A stretch of 64,000 nt of DNA from Chelydra serpentina (Eukaryota; Chordata; Testudines; Chelydridae): positions 22,958,001 to 23,022,000 of the forward strand of contig JBAIAC010000033.1 of NCBI GenBank assembly GCA_037349315.1, in the 5' to 3' direction. Position 1 is the stretch's first letter; the number at the start of each line of letters is the position of its first letter. Below, in pieces: positions 55,858 to 64,000 of the stretch. The translations under genes and the position numbers were made by a program. The notes under the pieces are model-generated. The model made no database searches, was not told the origin of the DNA, and worked only from the letters and a program-made list of their open reading frames with translations.

Positions 55858-56710
55858 GAATGGGATAAGATCAGTGAGATTGGGATACTACTTCATTCTC
55901 CTTCCGGATAGCATATATAATACATGAAAGCATCAGAGTTCTAATTTAAACTTAGATCTGCAAAATGGCACAACTTCCCCAGAGAATAGGGTGATTCCCT
56001 ATAACGTATGTTAGTTTTCTATAGTGGCTCAGCTTGAAATTATTCTTTTCCATTGTTGGTCTCCAGTCAATTTGTATGTTCTTCTTCCTTTCCATTTCAC
56101 TCATAGAATATTGAATATTTTCCCAACCTGTGCTGCCCAAATTCTACTTTGCCTCCTTATGCCATTGCTATTAGAACATTGGTGCAAAAAATGTATTTTT
56201 AAGGAGAGGCAATTTTCCTCTTCATTACAGTGTCTAATCTTTCAAAGCCTCTCCATCAAAGCTTTATTCATGTCTTCAACTCAGCTTTGTGTTTTGGAAT
56301 AACAAATCAGTCGGACTACACTCTAATTCTTTTTCCATTTGCTGTGGTTGTTTCTTACTCCACATTTGCATTAAACATGATTTTGATCTTTGCTGTCTAT
56401 CTTCTTGAAGCTTTACTGAGACATTCCTGACTCTTACCTATGTGAACTGCTTGACCACCAAGTTTTCTTGTTAAATGCTTTTTATTTCAAAGATGGTAAA
56501 TAATGCAGTTTAGCTACTATTATACATAAATGTAAATAGGACCTAATTCATTCCTCATTTTCACCTATGTAAAATCTGGAATAACTCCATTTGTACTCCA
56601 AATTTACACCAGTGTAACTGAACAGAATTTCAGCTTTTTAGAAGACATCAGGCTATTATCTGTTTGTGTAGTCCAGGATATCTCCTCTTCTAGTTGTCAT
56701 TTATAATACA
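55858..56710. other. Unassigned intergenic interval
   Basis: No gene is recognised. A weak palindromic remnant lies near 56555-56630 (AAATCTGGAATAACTCC / TTTACACCAGTGTAACTG). Confidence 0.4.
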
Positions 56711-57334
56711 GTTGCCAAGAAGGCTAACGGCATTTTGGGCTGTATAAGTAGGGGCATTTCCAGCAGATCGAGGGACGTGATTATTCCCCTCTATTTGGCA
56801 CTGGTGAGGCCTCATTTGGAGTACTGTGTCCAGTTTTGGGCCCCACACTACAAGAAGGATGTGGATAAATTGGAAAGAATCCAACGGAGGGCAACAAAAA
56901 TGATTAGGGGGCTGGAGCACATGACTTATGAGGAGAGGCTGAGGGAACTGGGATTGTTTAGCCTGCAGAAGAGAAGAGTGAGGGGGGATTTGATAGCTGC
57001 TTTCAACTACCTAAAAGGGGGTTCCAAAGAGGATGGATCTAGACTGTTCTCAGTGGTAGAAGATGACAGAACAAGGAGTAATGGTCTCAAGTTGCAGAGG
57101 GGGAGGTTTAGGTTGGATATTAGGAAAAACTTTTTCACTAGTAGGGTGGTGAAGCACTGGAATGGGTTACCTAGGGAGGTGGTGGAATCTCCTTCCTTAG
57201 AGGTTTTTAAGGTCAGGCTTGACAAAGCCCTGGCTGGGATGATCTAGTTGGGGTTGGTCCTGCTTTGAGCAGGGGGTTGGACTAGATGACCTCCTGAGGT
57301 CCCTTCCAACCCTGAGATTCTATGATTCTATGAA
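56711..57334 (+). mobile_element. CR1 LINE, 5'-truncated, well-preserved 3' end
   Basis: An open frame runs from the truncation to a stop at 57247 and encodes the CR1 ORF2 C-terminus: [59 protein letters not shown], then [20 protein letters not shown]. The first sense codons are [13 protein letters not shown], so there is no natural start. The 3' UTR carries the CR1 hairpin CCTGCTTTGAGCAGG, ACTAGATGACCTCCTGAGG and the terminal ATTCTATGATTCTATGA. Lack of frame breaks over about 530 bp marks it as the youngest CR1 here. It ends next to the fold-back at 57335. Confidence 0.92.
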
Positions 57335-57930
57335 AAGCTGTTTTCTCCAGCATGCTGAGGGAATTGGGGGTGCCGGTAAGTGAAAAATGCTGGTTAACTA
57401 AGAGGGAGGGAGTTTGGGTGTGGGAGGGGGTTCAGGGCAAGTGGTTGGGATACAGGAGGGGTTTTGGGGTTCCAGATACAGAGGGCTCTCACCTCGGGTG
57501 GATCCCCACAAGCGGCGACCTGTCCTGGCTGCTCCTAGTTGGAGGCATGGCAGGCGGCTCTGCCCACTGCCCCTGCCCCAAGCGCTAGCTCCACAGCTCC
57601 AATTGGCAAGGATCTGCAGCCAATGGGAGCTGAAGGGGCGGTACCCTGTGGGTGGAGGCAGCGCTCGGGGCAGGGCGGGGACAGCGTGCAGAGCCGCCTG
57701 CCATGCCTCTGCCTAGGAGCAGCCGGGACAGGTCGCCGCTTGCGGGGAGCTGCCCAAGGTGAGCACCCCTGTTATCTGGCACCCTGAGCCTCCTCCTGCA
57801 CCCCAACCCCTTGCCCCAAGCCCACTCCTGCACCCAAACTCCCTCCCTCTTAGTTAACCAGAATTTTTCACTTACTGGCACCCCCCATTCTCCCAACATG
57901 CTGGATTAAACAACGTTTACTGTAGAATTG
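57335..57930. mobile_element. Fold-back element with long inverted arms
   Basis: The left arm (CCAGCATGCTGAGGGAATTG ... GGTTAACTAAGAGGGAGGGA) and right arm (reverse complement: CCAGCATGTTGGGAGAATGG ... GGTTAACTAAGAGGGAGGGA) pair over roughly 270 bp each. Pairing reaches inner blocks such as AAGCGGCGACCTGTCC and GCATGGCAGGCGGCTCTGC. The centre near 57600-57630 is the turning point. It is GC-rich and non-coding; both-strand frames are composition effects. No target duplication was found, in part because the right edge is involved in a tandem duplication. Confidence 0.75.
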
Positions 57931-58019
57931 GAAAAGGTACAGAGAAGGGCACCCCCCATTCTCCCAACATGCTGGATTAAACAACGTTTACTGTAGAATT
58001 GGAAAAGGTACAGAGAAGG
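57878..58019 (+). repeat. 71-bp perfect tandem duplication
   Basis: Two identical 71-bp copies (57878-57948 and 57949-58019) contain the right end of the fold-back element, then CAACGTTTACTGTAG and the first CR1 bases TTGGAAAAGGTACAGAGAAG. The repeat breaks exactly where CR1 continues as GGGCAACAAAAATG. It is either a recent local duplication or an assembly artefact. Confidence 0.9.
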
Positions 58020-58605
58020 GCAACAAAAATGATTAGGGGTATGGAACGGCTTTCATATGAGGAGAGATTAAAAAGACTGGGACAGTTCAGCTTGGAGAAT
58101 GGATGACTAATGGGGAATATGATAGAGGTCTATAATGTCATGAATGGCATGGAGAAAGTGAATAAGGAAGTGTTATTTACTCCTTCCTAAAACTCAAGAA
58201 CCACAGGTCACCCATGGAATTAATGGGCAGCACGTTTAAAACAAACATAAGAGAATATTTCTTCACACAATGCACAGTCAACCTGTGGAACCCGTTGCCA
58301 GGGAATGTTGTGAAGGCCAGAAGGATAACTGGGTTCAAAAAAGAATTTAGATAAATTCATGGAGGATATTGGAGAATAAGTTCAATAGCTATTAGCCAAG
58401 ATGGTCTGAGATTCAACCCCATGCTCTGGGTGTCCCTAATCCTCTGATTGCCAGAAGCTGGGCCTGGATGACGGGGAATGGATCACTCAGTTAAATTGCC
58501 CTGTTCTGTTCATTCATCCTGGTACTGGTCTCTGTGGGAAAAGTGGATAGTAGGCTAGATGGACCATTGGTCTTGCACATCATGGCCATTCTTATGTACA
58601 TCTCT
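57931..58605 (+). repeat. CR1 LINE 3' part, second subfamily, decayed
   Basis: From TTGGAAAAGGTACAGAGAAG and GGCAACAAAAATGATTAGGG it follows the CR1 ORF2 end ([20 protein letters not shown]), then an RGDLI-type segment with frame breaks. It ends with GGCTAGATGGACCATTGGTC and ATGGCCATTCTTATGTAC. It is a different subfamily from 56711-57334, to judge by its tail. The start is duplicated (see 57878-58019). Confidence 0.8.
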
Positions 58606-58619
58606 ATGACTGACTTCTA

Positions 58620-58725
58620 CAGATGAGTCTTTTAAAGGAGGTCATGGATGTCCCACTTAGCTTAGGGAATATACATGATACTGGACCATTGGTGTAGCCC
58701 AGTATAGCTGTTCCTATGTTCAACA
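58620..58725 (+). repeat. CR1 3' tail fragment
   Basis: GAGGTCATGGATGTCCC...ACTGGACCATTGGTGTAGCC and CAGTATAGCTGTTCCTATGT form another CR1-type tail directly after the previous one. It is either a second insertion or the same tail duplicated. Confidence 0.6.
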
Positions 58726-58881
58726 ATTAAAATTTAAAGAGTGATAGATTTTACTTAAAATTCTTTCCCATTTTAATGCTATTTAAATAATTTTCTCAGC
58801 TAGCTTGCAAGGTATTTTGCTCAAGGCATAAGCCAAACTATATTTTCTGTAGTGTACAGAAATATATACATTAGTTAAGAT

Positions 58882-59170
58882 CACAGATGCTGACTTTCTG
58901 ATTTCCCCGGGGGTGCTTGTCCCCCACTCCACCCCGCCATCACTCCACTCCTTCCCCTAAGGCTCCACTCCTGTCTTGCCTCTTCCCACCCCCATTCTGC
59001 CCCCTTCCCCACCTCTTCCCACCCCGTTCCACCCCCTCCCTCGAGTACATCCCACCCCCTCCCTCGAGTACGTCCTACCCTCGCTCCACCTCTTCCTGCC
59101 CCTGCCACTTCCCCTGCACTTCCCAGTGCCTCCTGCCCGCTGCTGAGCACCCACAGAGTTGGCGCCTATG
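58882..59170. mobile_element. C-rich hAT-type MITE with perfect 8-bp duplication
   Basis: GTTAAGAT occurs on both sides (58874-58881 and 59171-59178). The termini CACAGATGCTGACTTTCTG and AGAGTTGGCGCCTATG are weakly inverted (CATAGGCGCCAACTCTGTG-type). The interior is a string of CCCACTCC/CCCTTCCCC motifs, including CACCCCCTCCCTCGAGTAC, which occurs twice in tandem (about 59030-59075). Non-coding. Confidence 0.78.
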
Positions 59171-59443
59171 GTTAAGATACACTTTATGTATAACCGTGAG
59201 ACCTATTAAATATACACCTTGAAAACTAATATTCAGAATCTTTATTACCAGCTACATCAGCCAAACTCCCATAGTTTGTGGATAGATTTCATATACAAAC
59301 AGATTCTTGAGCCATTTTTAATGTACAGAGCTAATCAAATGATAACTTTTGCAATTGAGAGAAATATTAAGAGAATCTTCCTTAACAACAGCACCAACCT
59401 TTACATTTCACTAGGTCTGACTCTCATTTATTGACATTGTATA

Positions 59444-59874
59444 GAGAGCTCTGCGGGGATACAAATTTATATCTACGGATGCGGATATCTGTGGACATAA
59501 ATCGGTATCTGCGGAATCGCAGGGCTGTCCCGGGAACTGCAGCGGCGAAAGGAGCAGAACATGGGGCCGTCGCTCCCAGGAGCCAGTGCCCCATGCCAGA
59601 GCTCCTCTGGCGTGGCTGTGCTGCCCCCAGTCCCACCCCCAGCCCTGTCCTCTGGCGCGGCTGTACAGACCCCAGACAGGAGATGCAGACAGCTGCACGG
59701 AAGGGATGGGGGCGGGGGTAGGGGCAGTATAGCTGCACCGGAGGAGCTGCCAGTGCGGGGCGCTGGCTTCTGGGAGCGACGCCCCACGTTCTGCTCCTGT
59801 CACCGCTGCGGTTCCCAGGAGAGCCTTGAGGTTCCACAGATACTGATATAAATTGTTATCTGTGCAGGGCTCTG
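59444..59874. mobile_element. hAT-type MITE (AGAGCTCTGC termini)
   Basis: The left end AGAGCTCTGCGGGGATAC and right end TTATCTGTGCAGGGCTCT are inverted. Both ends continue with TTTATATC-type repeats of the GGATACAAATTTATATCTAC kind. The flanks ATTGTATA (59436-59443) and ATTATATA (59875-59882) match 7 of 8. The GC-rich core pairs partly (GGAGCAGAAC at about 59551 against GTTCTGCTCC at about 59789). Several long frames on both strands are composition effects. Confidence 0.75.
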
Positions 59875-60534
59875 ATTATATATCTTTTTTTAGCATAGAG
59901 TATAATTAATGTTGTGCTGTGGAGTAGTGGTTTAGCTATATAAGATCTGTAAACTCCATACTGTTGAAGTCTTTCGTGTATTCCCTCTGGTTTTACAAAT
60001 ATAGTTTCCCAGAATTGTAGCTGCTATTTCTATTTTAAACTCCATTATTTAAAGGTTTATATTGCTGGTTGCATTTAGGTGATCCCATGAGGATTGCCTC
60101 ACCTTTGGTTCCTCCTAGGGCTCTAGTTCATATAAAATAGTTTTCAAGGGCACTTTGCTGTGGATGAAGGCTAGTTAGGCTAAAATGTGGGATTTTAGGA
60201 GGTGTGTTCATTTCACTTTGCCATTGCTGCTGGATCATAGGAATGGAACCAACAGCATGGGAGGAGAGGAGGTATAGTTTGAATTCATGTCCCTGCACTT
60301 CCGATTTAATCCTAGTGTTGGCAGCTGATAGAATTTTCTATAGTAGCGTTGGACAGGGAAGTCTTGTATGGAGCAAAATATGGGTTTGTGTTTCAGTGCC
60401 ATATTCTGTGAATCTAAAGGAATGTAAATGGGTGTGTCTCACCTTATATGGGCCCCTCAGAATGAGAGTTAGACCATCTTAGACGGCTTTACATTCAGAC
60501 TTATATATCTACTTACTGTGGTTACTTTTGCCAG

Positions 60535-60672
60535 CCTAACAAAGTGCTTCATGAAGCTCACAAAAGCTTGTCCCTTCCACCAACAGAAGTTGGTCCAGTA
60601 AAAGATATTATGTTACCTACCTTGTCTCTCACATTTCCTGGGACCAACATGGCTACAACAACACTACAAACA
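60535..60672 (+). repeat. Penelope-type 3' end fragment
   Basis: CACAAAAGCTTGTCCCTTCC, CACCAACAGAAGTTGGTCCA and AAAGATATTATGTTACCTAC are followed by a GGGACCAACATGGCTACAAC terminus. It is homologous to 21838-21940 in inverted orientation and built like the ACACGGCTAC terminus of 54325-55189. A short palindrome CCAACAGAAGTTGG is included. Confidence 0.6.
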
Positions 60673-60916
60673 TCCACTTACTGACACATAGTTAATACTA
60701 TTTATCCATGACGTCTGAGTTTGGTTTGGATTATTCTTCCAACACATAGCAGCCAAAACAAGTGAGCATTAATAAACATATATAATAGTTATATTATGTA
60801 TCAAAAAACTATACCAGATCTGAGAACTATTTTTTTAATGCATTCTTTTACTTCATAACTACTAGGAGTATTAAAATAGCATACTTGGGGTTGCAGGGGT
60901 TATACTATTAGGTGAA

Positions 60917-60990
60917 TGAAAATAAGAAAGAAAAACTTGTAGCACCTTAGAGACTAACAAATTTATTTCAGCATAAGCTTTCGTGGAGTT
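60917..60990 (-). repeat. Penelope-type 3' end fragment
   Basis: ACTTGTAGCACCTTAGAGAC, TAACAAATTTATTTCAGCAT and AAGCTTTCGTGGA are the minus-strand equivalent of the CACGAAAGCTTATGC...TAGTCTATAAGGTGCCAC tail at 54325-55189, but from another subfamily. Confidence 0.6.
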
Positions 60991-61147
60991 TCGCTGCATC
61001 TCTCGAGCCCTCTGCCTGAGTCTCTCAAGCCCTCTGGTTATCTCTTGACCCTTCTGACTGCATTTTTAAGCTCAATGGACTGTGCATCTCAGTCTCTCTG
61101 TTAATACCCATTATTTGGGTGTCGTCCCTCACCCCCTCTGGCACAAC

Positions 61148-61561
61148 CAGGGCTGGTGCAAGGAAGTTTCGCCGCCCTTTGCCGCCCCCCTCCCCCAGCC
61201 AGCTCCCCCACCCGCGGGAGCTCAGCCTCTCCCCTGGCCCCCCGGGCCACGGGTGCTCAGCCCCCCCCACCACCACCCGCAGGCCGAGGGCGCTCAGCCC
61301 GCCCCCACTCGTGGGAGCTGAGCGGGGAGCTGGAGGCAGCTCGCCGCGGCTGCCCCCAGCTCCCCGCTCAGGTGCTGGGCAGGGGGGGCGGCTCGCCGCA
61401 GCTGCCCCCGGCTCCCCGCTCAGGCGCTGAGCATGGTGCAGGGGAGCGGCTCGCTGCGGCTGCCTCCGAGTCCTGGCTCCCCACTGAGCCAGGAGGCAGC
61501 CCCCCAAATCCTGGAGCCCTAGGCAACCGCCTAGGGTCACCTAGTTATAGCGCCGGCCCTG
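61148..61561. mobile_element. GC-rich hAT-type MITE (CAGGGCCGG family), copy 2
   Basis: The left end CAGGGCTGGTGCAAGGAAG and right end CGCCGGCCCTG are inverted. Flanks GGCACAAC (61140-61147) and GGCACAAT (61562-61569) match 7 of 8. The end block CCCTAGGCAACCGCCTAGGG is shared with 12162-12708. The core has degenerate repeats of GAGCTGAG/CCCGCTCAG and GGCTCGCCGC, which produce long frames without domains. Confidence 0.85.
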
Positions 61562-61569
61562 GGCACAAT

Positions 61570-62548
61570 GACACTCAGAACTAGCCTAACAGCCAAATGA
61601 TGAGAAAGGAGTTGTACATAATGGGTGGGACTGAGGGAGGAATGTGGGGGTGGAGGGAAGTGGGTGTTGGATAGTAGTTCTAAGGCAACAGTGTAAATGT
61701 CTAGCCAGACAGTCCAGAACCACTTTGTTACATTACTCTGCTTCATTCCCTGCATGTCAGGTTAATTGTGTCAGGGATGGGTCCTGAAAACTGAAGGAGA
61801 CCAGGTATCTCTTATGATAGAGGACACATCAGAGTGTCCTGTCCCTCTAGGTTCCAGTCCTGGCAGCTAAGTTCTAACACTTTATACCCATGTATAAGTG
61901 AAATAATAGAGAATATCTCTAACATTTTTGCTGCTTTTTTTTTTAACTTTGGCTTAAATTATTTTGAATATACTATAGATCCTAGTGCCCTCTCTGATCT
62001 TAAAACAGGTACCATCTCTCCGCATGCCTGTCGCTTCAGCCCAAACTCTACACACTCTGATAGCAGATTATTTGAAGATATGCAAAAGCATTTGAGGACA
62101 GAGACTTTTTTCTTCTAATAAGCATTAAAGCTTTAAAGTCTTCAGCACCTGCTCTGATCAGAAAACAGTATCTTACATGGAAATACTGTCTCTTTTTTTG
62201 TTTTAAAAAAAACCCCACAGCTTTTCCTCCACTGCTGGAACTGAGAGTCTGATCCCATAGGAAAGACTCTCACAGACTTCAAGAGCAGGCATGCTGGAAC
62301 AATTTTTATAGTGGGGGTGCCGAGAGCCATTGAACCAAATTGTTAACCCTGGATATAATGGAAACCGCTTCAAGTCAGGGGATTCAGCAGCACCCCCCAC
62401 AGCCTTAGTTCCAGAACCAATGTTCAAGAGGCTTTGGATTAACCTTTAAGATAGCATGTGCTTTGGTCAGCAGAATTTAGACAGCTTACATTGAAGCACA
62501 GAGAATTCTGCAAAATGCTGCCCGGTCTTAAGAGCTATAAGGTCTAGA
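61570..62548. other. Unassigned intergenic interval
   Basis: No gene or bounded repeat is recognised. Confidence 0.4.
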
Positions 62549-62724
62549 TCATAGAATATCAGGGTTGGAAGGGACCTTAGTAGGTCATCTAGTCCAACCC
62601 CCTGCTCAAAGCAGGACCAGTCCCCAATTTTTGCCCCAGATCCCCAAATGGCCCCCTCAAGGATTGAACTCACAACCCTGGGTTTAGCAGGCCAATGCTC
62701 AAACCACTGAGCTATCCCTCCCCC
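62549..62724 (-). mobile_element. tRNA-derived SINE (turtle CryI/pol III type)
   Basis: On the minus strand it begins GGGGGAGGGATAGCTCAGTG. It has a pol III A box TAGCTCAGTGGT (62704-62715) and a B box GAGTTCAATCC (62661-62671) at normal spacing. The tail reads CCTGCTTTGAGCAGG, ACTAGATGACCTACTAAGG and CCCTTCCAACCCTGATATTC, the same as the CR1 3' end at 57255-57320. A tRNA-type head fused to a CR1-type tail is the layout of the SINE known from cryptodiran turtles. It would be mobilised by CR1 enzymes. Confidence 0.88.
62661..62671 (-). promoter_or_regulatory. Pol III B box of the SINE
   Basis: GAGTTCAATCC on the minus strand is one base from the GGTTCGANTCC consensus core. It pairs with the A box at 62704-62715. 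Confidence 0.7.
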
Positions 62725-64000
62725 GAAATATATGCCTCTCTCATAGAACTGGATATACCGATTAAAAATAAACCATTATGAAAAAGCTACCGATGGGACA
62801 TATTAAGTATTAAATTATATTTATATAAGGCTTTTCATTTGAGAGGATCTCAAATCACCTCAGAAATTAGTAAATCAAATTTTTTTGCATGTTTATAGAT
62901 ACACAGATATCTACAGTGGGTGGGTGTGTAATACATCCTGGCTGTGTTTATTACATGCAAAGAAAGAGCTGCAGAGAATGTGGATAAGTTCACTCATTTA
63001 AATGCTGCCCTCTCTGGAATGGAAAGCAACTGCTGTTAAACAGCACGTACCAGTGCTACACAACAGTTTTAAGGCATTGTTGAAGACGTCTGTATCTAAT
63101 TTGAACTAAAAGGAAGTTGTACATAAGCAGAAATATACTTCCCTTTTAAAAAATGTACAGTACATAGGTTTTCTAAAGTCATCTGAAATAAAAGTAGTAT
63201 AGTTTAATTAATAAAAATGATTTTATTAATAAAATCTTGCACATCCTTGACCTTGTCTATTGATATAGCCCAAAGCATCCAGAATGATCCTTATTTTTAT
63301 CATGTTAAATGCACAACAAAAATGGGGATAAAAATTAGCTTTCACTCCGGTACTAACTTTTCTGGTAACTGGCCCAGATTAGTGCCTGCTTAACAAAGTC
63401 TTCATGCTTATGTTTTAAACATTGAATACTGTATATTCAAGAGAATACTGAAGTTCAAGAGATGTGCAACTACAAATAAACATTCTATACTGACAAAATT
63501 ATTTGTTGTTAATTTTAGATGCATCTCTGCAGTGATGGGATTATCAACACACTAACAAAGGATATTTATAGTGCTTTTGAGGACCACTATCTTTTCCAGC
63601 TCTTTAGTGCCATCTTGAGTTTGTTCTATTTAACAGACTATTCCAGTACCAAATTTTCACTAGTTGCAGCATAATACATACACAAGCAATGGAAAGATAG
63701 TCCTCTCTTGCTGGCAAGCTGAAGAGAAACACAATTATTTAGCCTAGTCAAGACTGTACCAACTACAAAGAACTTTAGAAGGTGTTGATTGGGCAACAGG
63801 ATGTTGGATTAAATATGTTGTAGACAAGTACAGTGTAGTGCGTGTGAGCAGGAGCAACTTGAACTTCTTGCACTCAGTAATGAGTTCTAAACAAAATGTA
63901 ACAATAGTCAACTCTGGACTGATCAGTGAAAACATCTGCTACCTTGGCAGTGATGGTCACAAAAACAAACAAGATTTTAGGATACATACAAAAAGGCTAA
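62725..64000. other. AT-rich intergenic interval to window end
   Basis: No gene or clear repeat is recognised. Confidence 0.4.

Noticed and set aside
59411..59851. Long frames on both strands around 59.4-59.85 kb
   Set aside because: Explained by the GC-rich core of the hAT-type element 59444-59874.
61025..61584. 171- and 142-codon frames near 61 kb, and a CpG-island promoter
   Set aside because: They lie within the second copy of the GC-rich MITE (61148-61561). The CpG richness belongs to the element and not to a gene start.
62660..62720. tRNA gene on the minus strand
   Set aside because: A and B boxes are present, but the body does not fold as a full tRNA and is fused to a CR1-type tail. 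It is a SINE.

Overview
This window reads as non-coding nuclear DNA from a reptile, most likely a cryptodiran (hidden-necked) turtle. The evidence is a tRNA-derived SINE whose tail is shared with CR1 (62549-62724, minus strand), many CR1 LINE 3' fragments ending in the CR1 hairpin/ATTCTATG tail, Penelope-like element debris, and a dense population of short hAT-type and 3-bp-target elements. I find no convincing host protein-coding exon, rRNA or tRNA gene. Almost every longer open frame lies inside a transposable element or is a chance frame in GC-rich repeat DNA. The species call rests on recognising repeat families from memory, not on a search.

Layout. 183-1829 is a palindromic hAT transposon. 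2300-2700 is a solo retroviral-type LTR. 5190-6200 is a probable old repeat carrying a small inverted-repeat element. 6216-6910 is decayed CR1. 9555-11172 is CR1 interrupted by a rearranged Penelope-like derivative. 12162-12708 is a GC-rich hAT MITE in a CR1 tail. 15355-17400 is a repeat-poor block that may hold conserved regulatory DNA. 17402-18825 holds minus-strand LTR-like sequence with an 85-bp and a 36-bp tandem array. 18957-19118 is a CR1 tail. From 19 to 29 kb the DNA is mostly AT-rich with a few old inverted-repeat elements.

29700-31869 is a complete, apparently very young, non-autonomous LTR retrotransposon. Its two 667-bp LTRs look identical, the target duplication is 5 bp, the primer site matches tRNA-Ala, and the single ORF keeps only two CCHC zinc knuckles. 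32386-33360 is a TA-flanked inverted-repeat element. 33509-34559 is a 1051-bp solo LTR. 36733-37480 is a GC-rich hAT-like element. 41538-43249 is a second copy of the palindromic hAT family with a perfect 8-bp target duplication. 47905-48760 is an old MIR-like SINE, or two halves of one, split by sequence that includes a hairpin-rich MITE (48255-48556); a sister copy of that MITE lies at 55558-55854. 54325-55189 is a Penelope-like fold-back element with a 12-bp target duplication. 56711-58725 is a CR1 cluster with a fold-back element and a 71-bp tandem duplication. 58882-59170, 59444-59874 and 61148-61561 are hAT-type MITEs with 8-bp duplications.

How the parts work together: there is no operon or pathway here. 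The window is a record of nested transposition. The items most worth follow-up are the zinc-knuckle-only LTR element, the hAT family that moved as a unit with two inverted copies of its own transposase 3' end, the MITE pair whose hairpin stems differ by paired changes, and the Penelope derivative whose internal inversion is shared by two loci.
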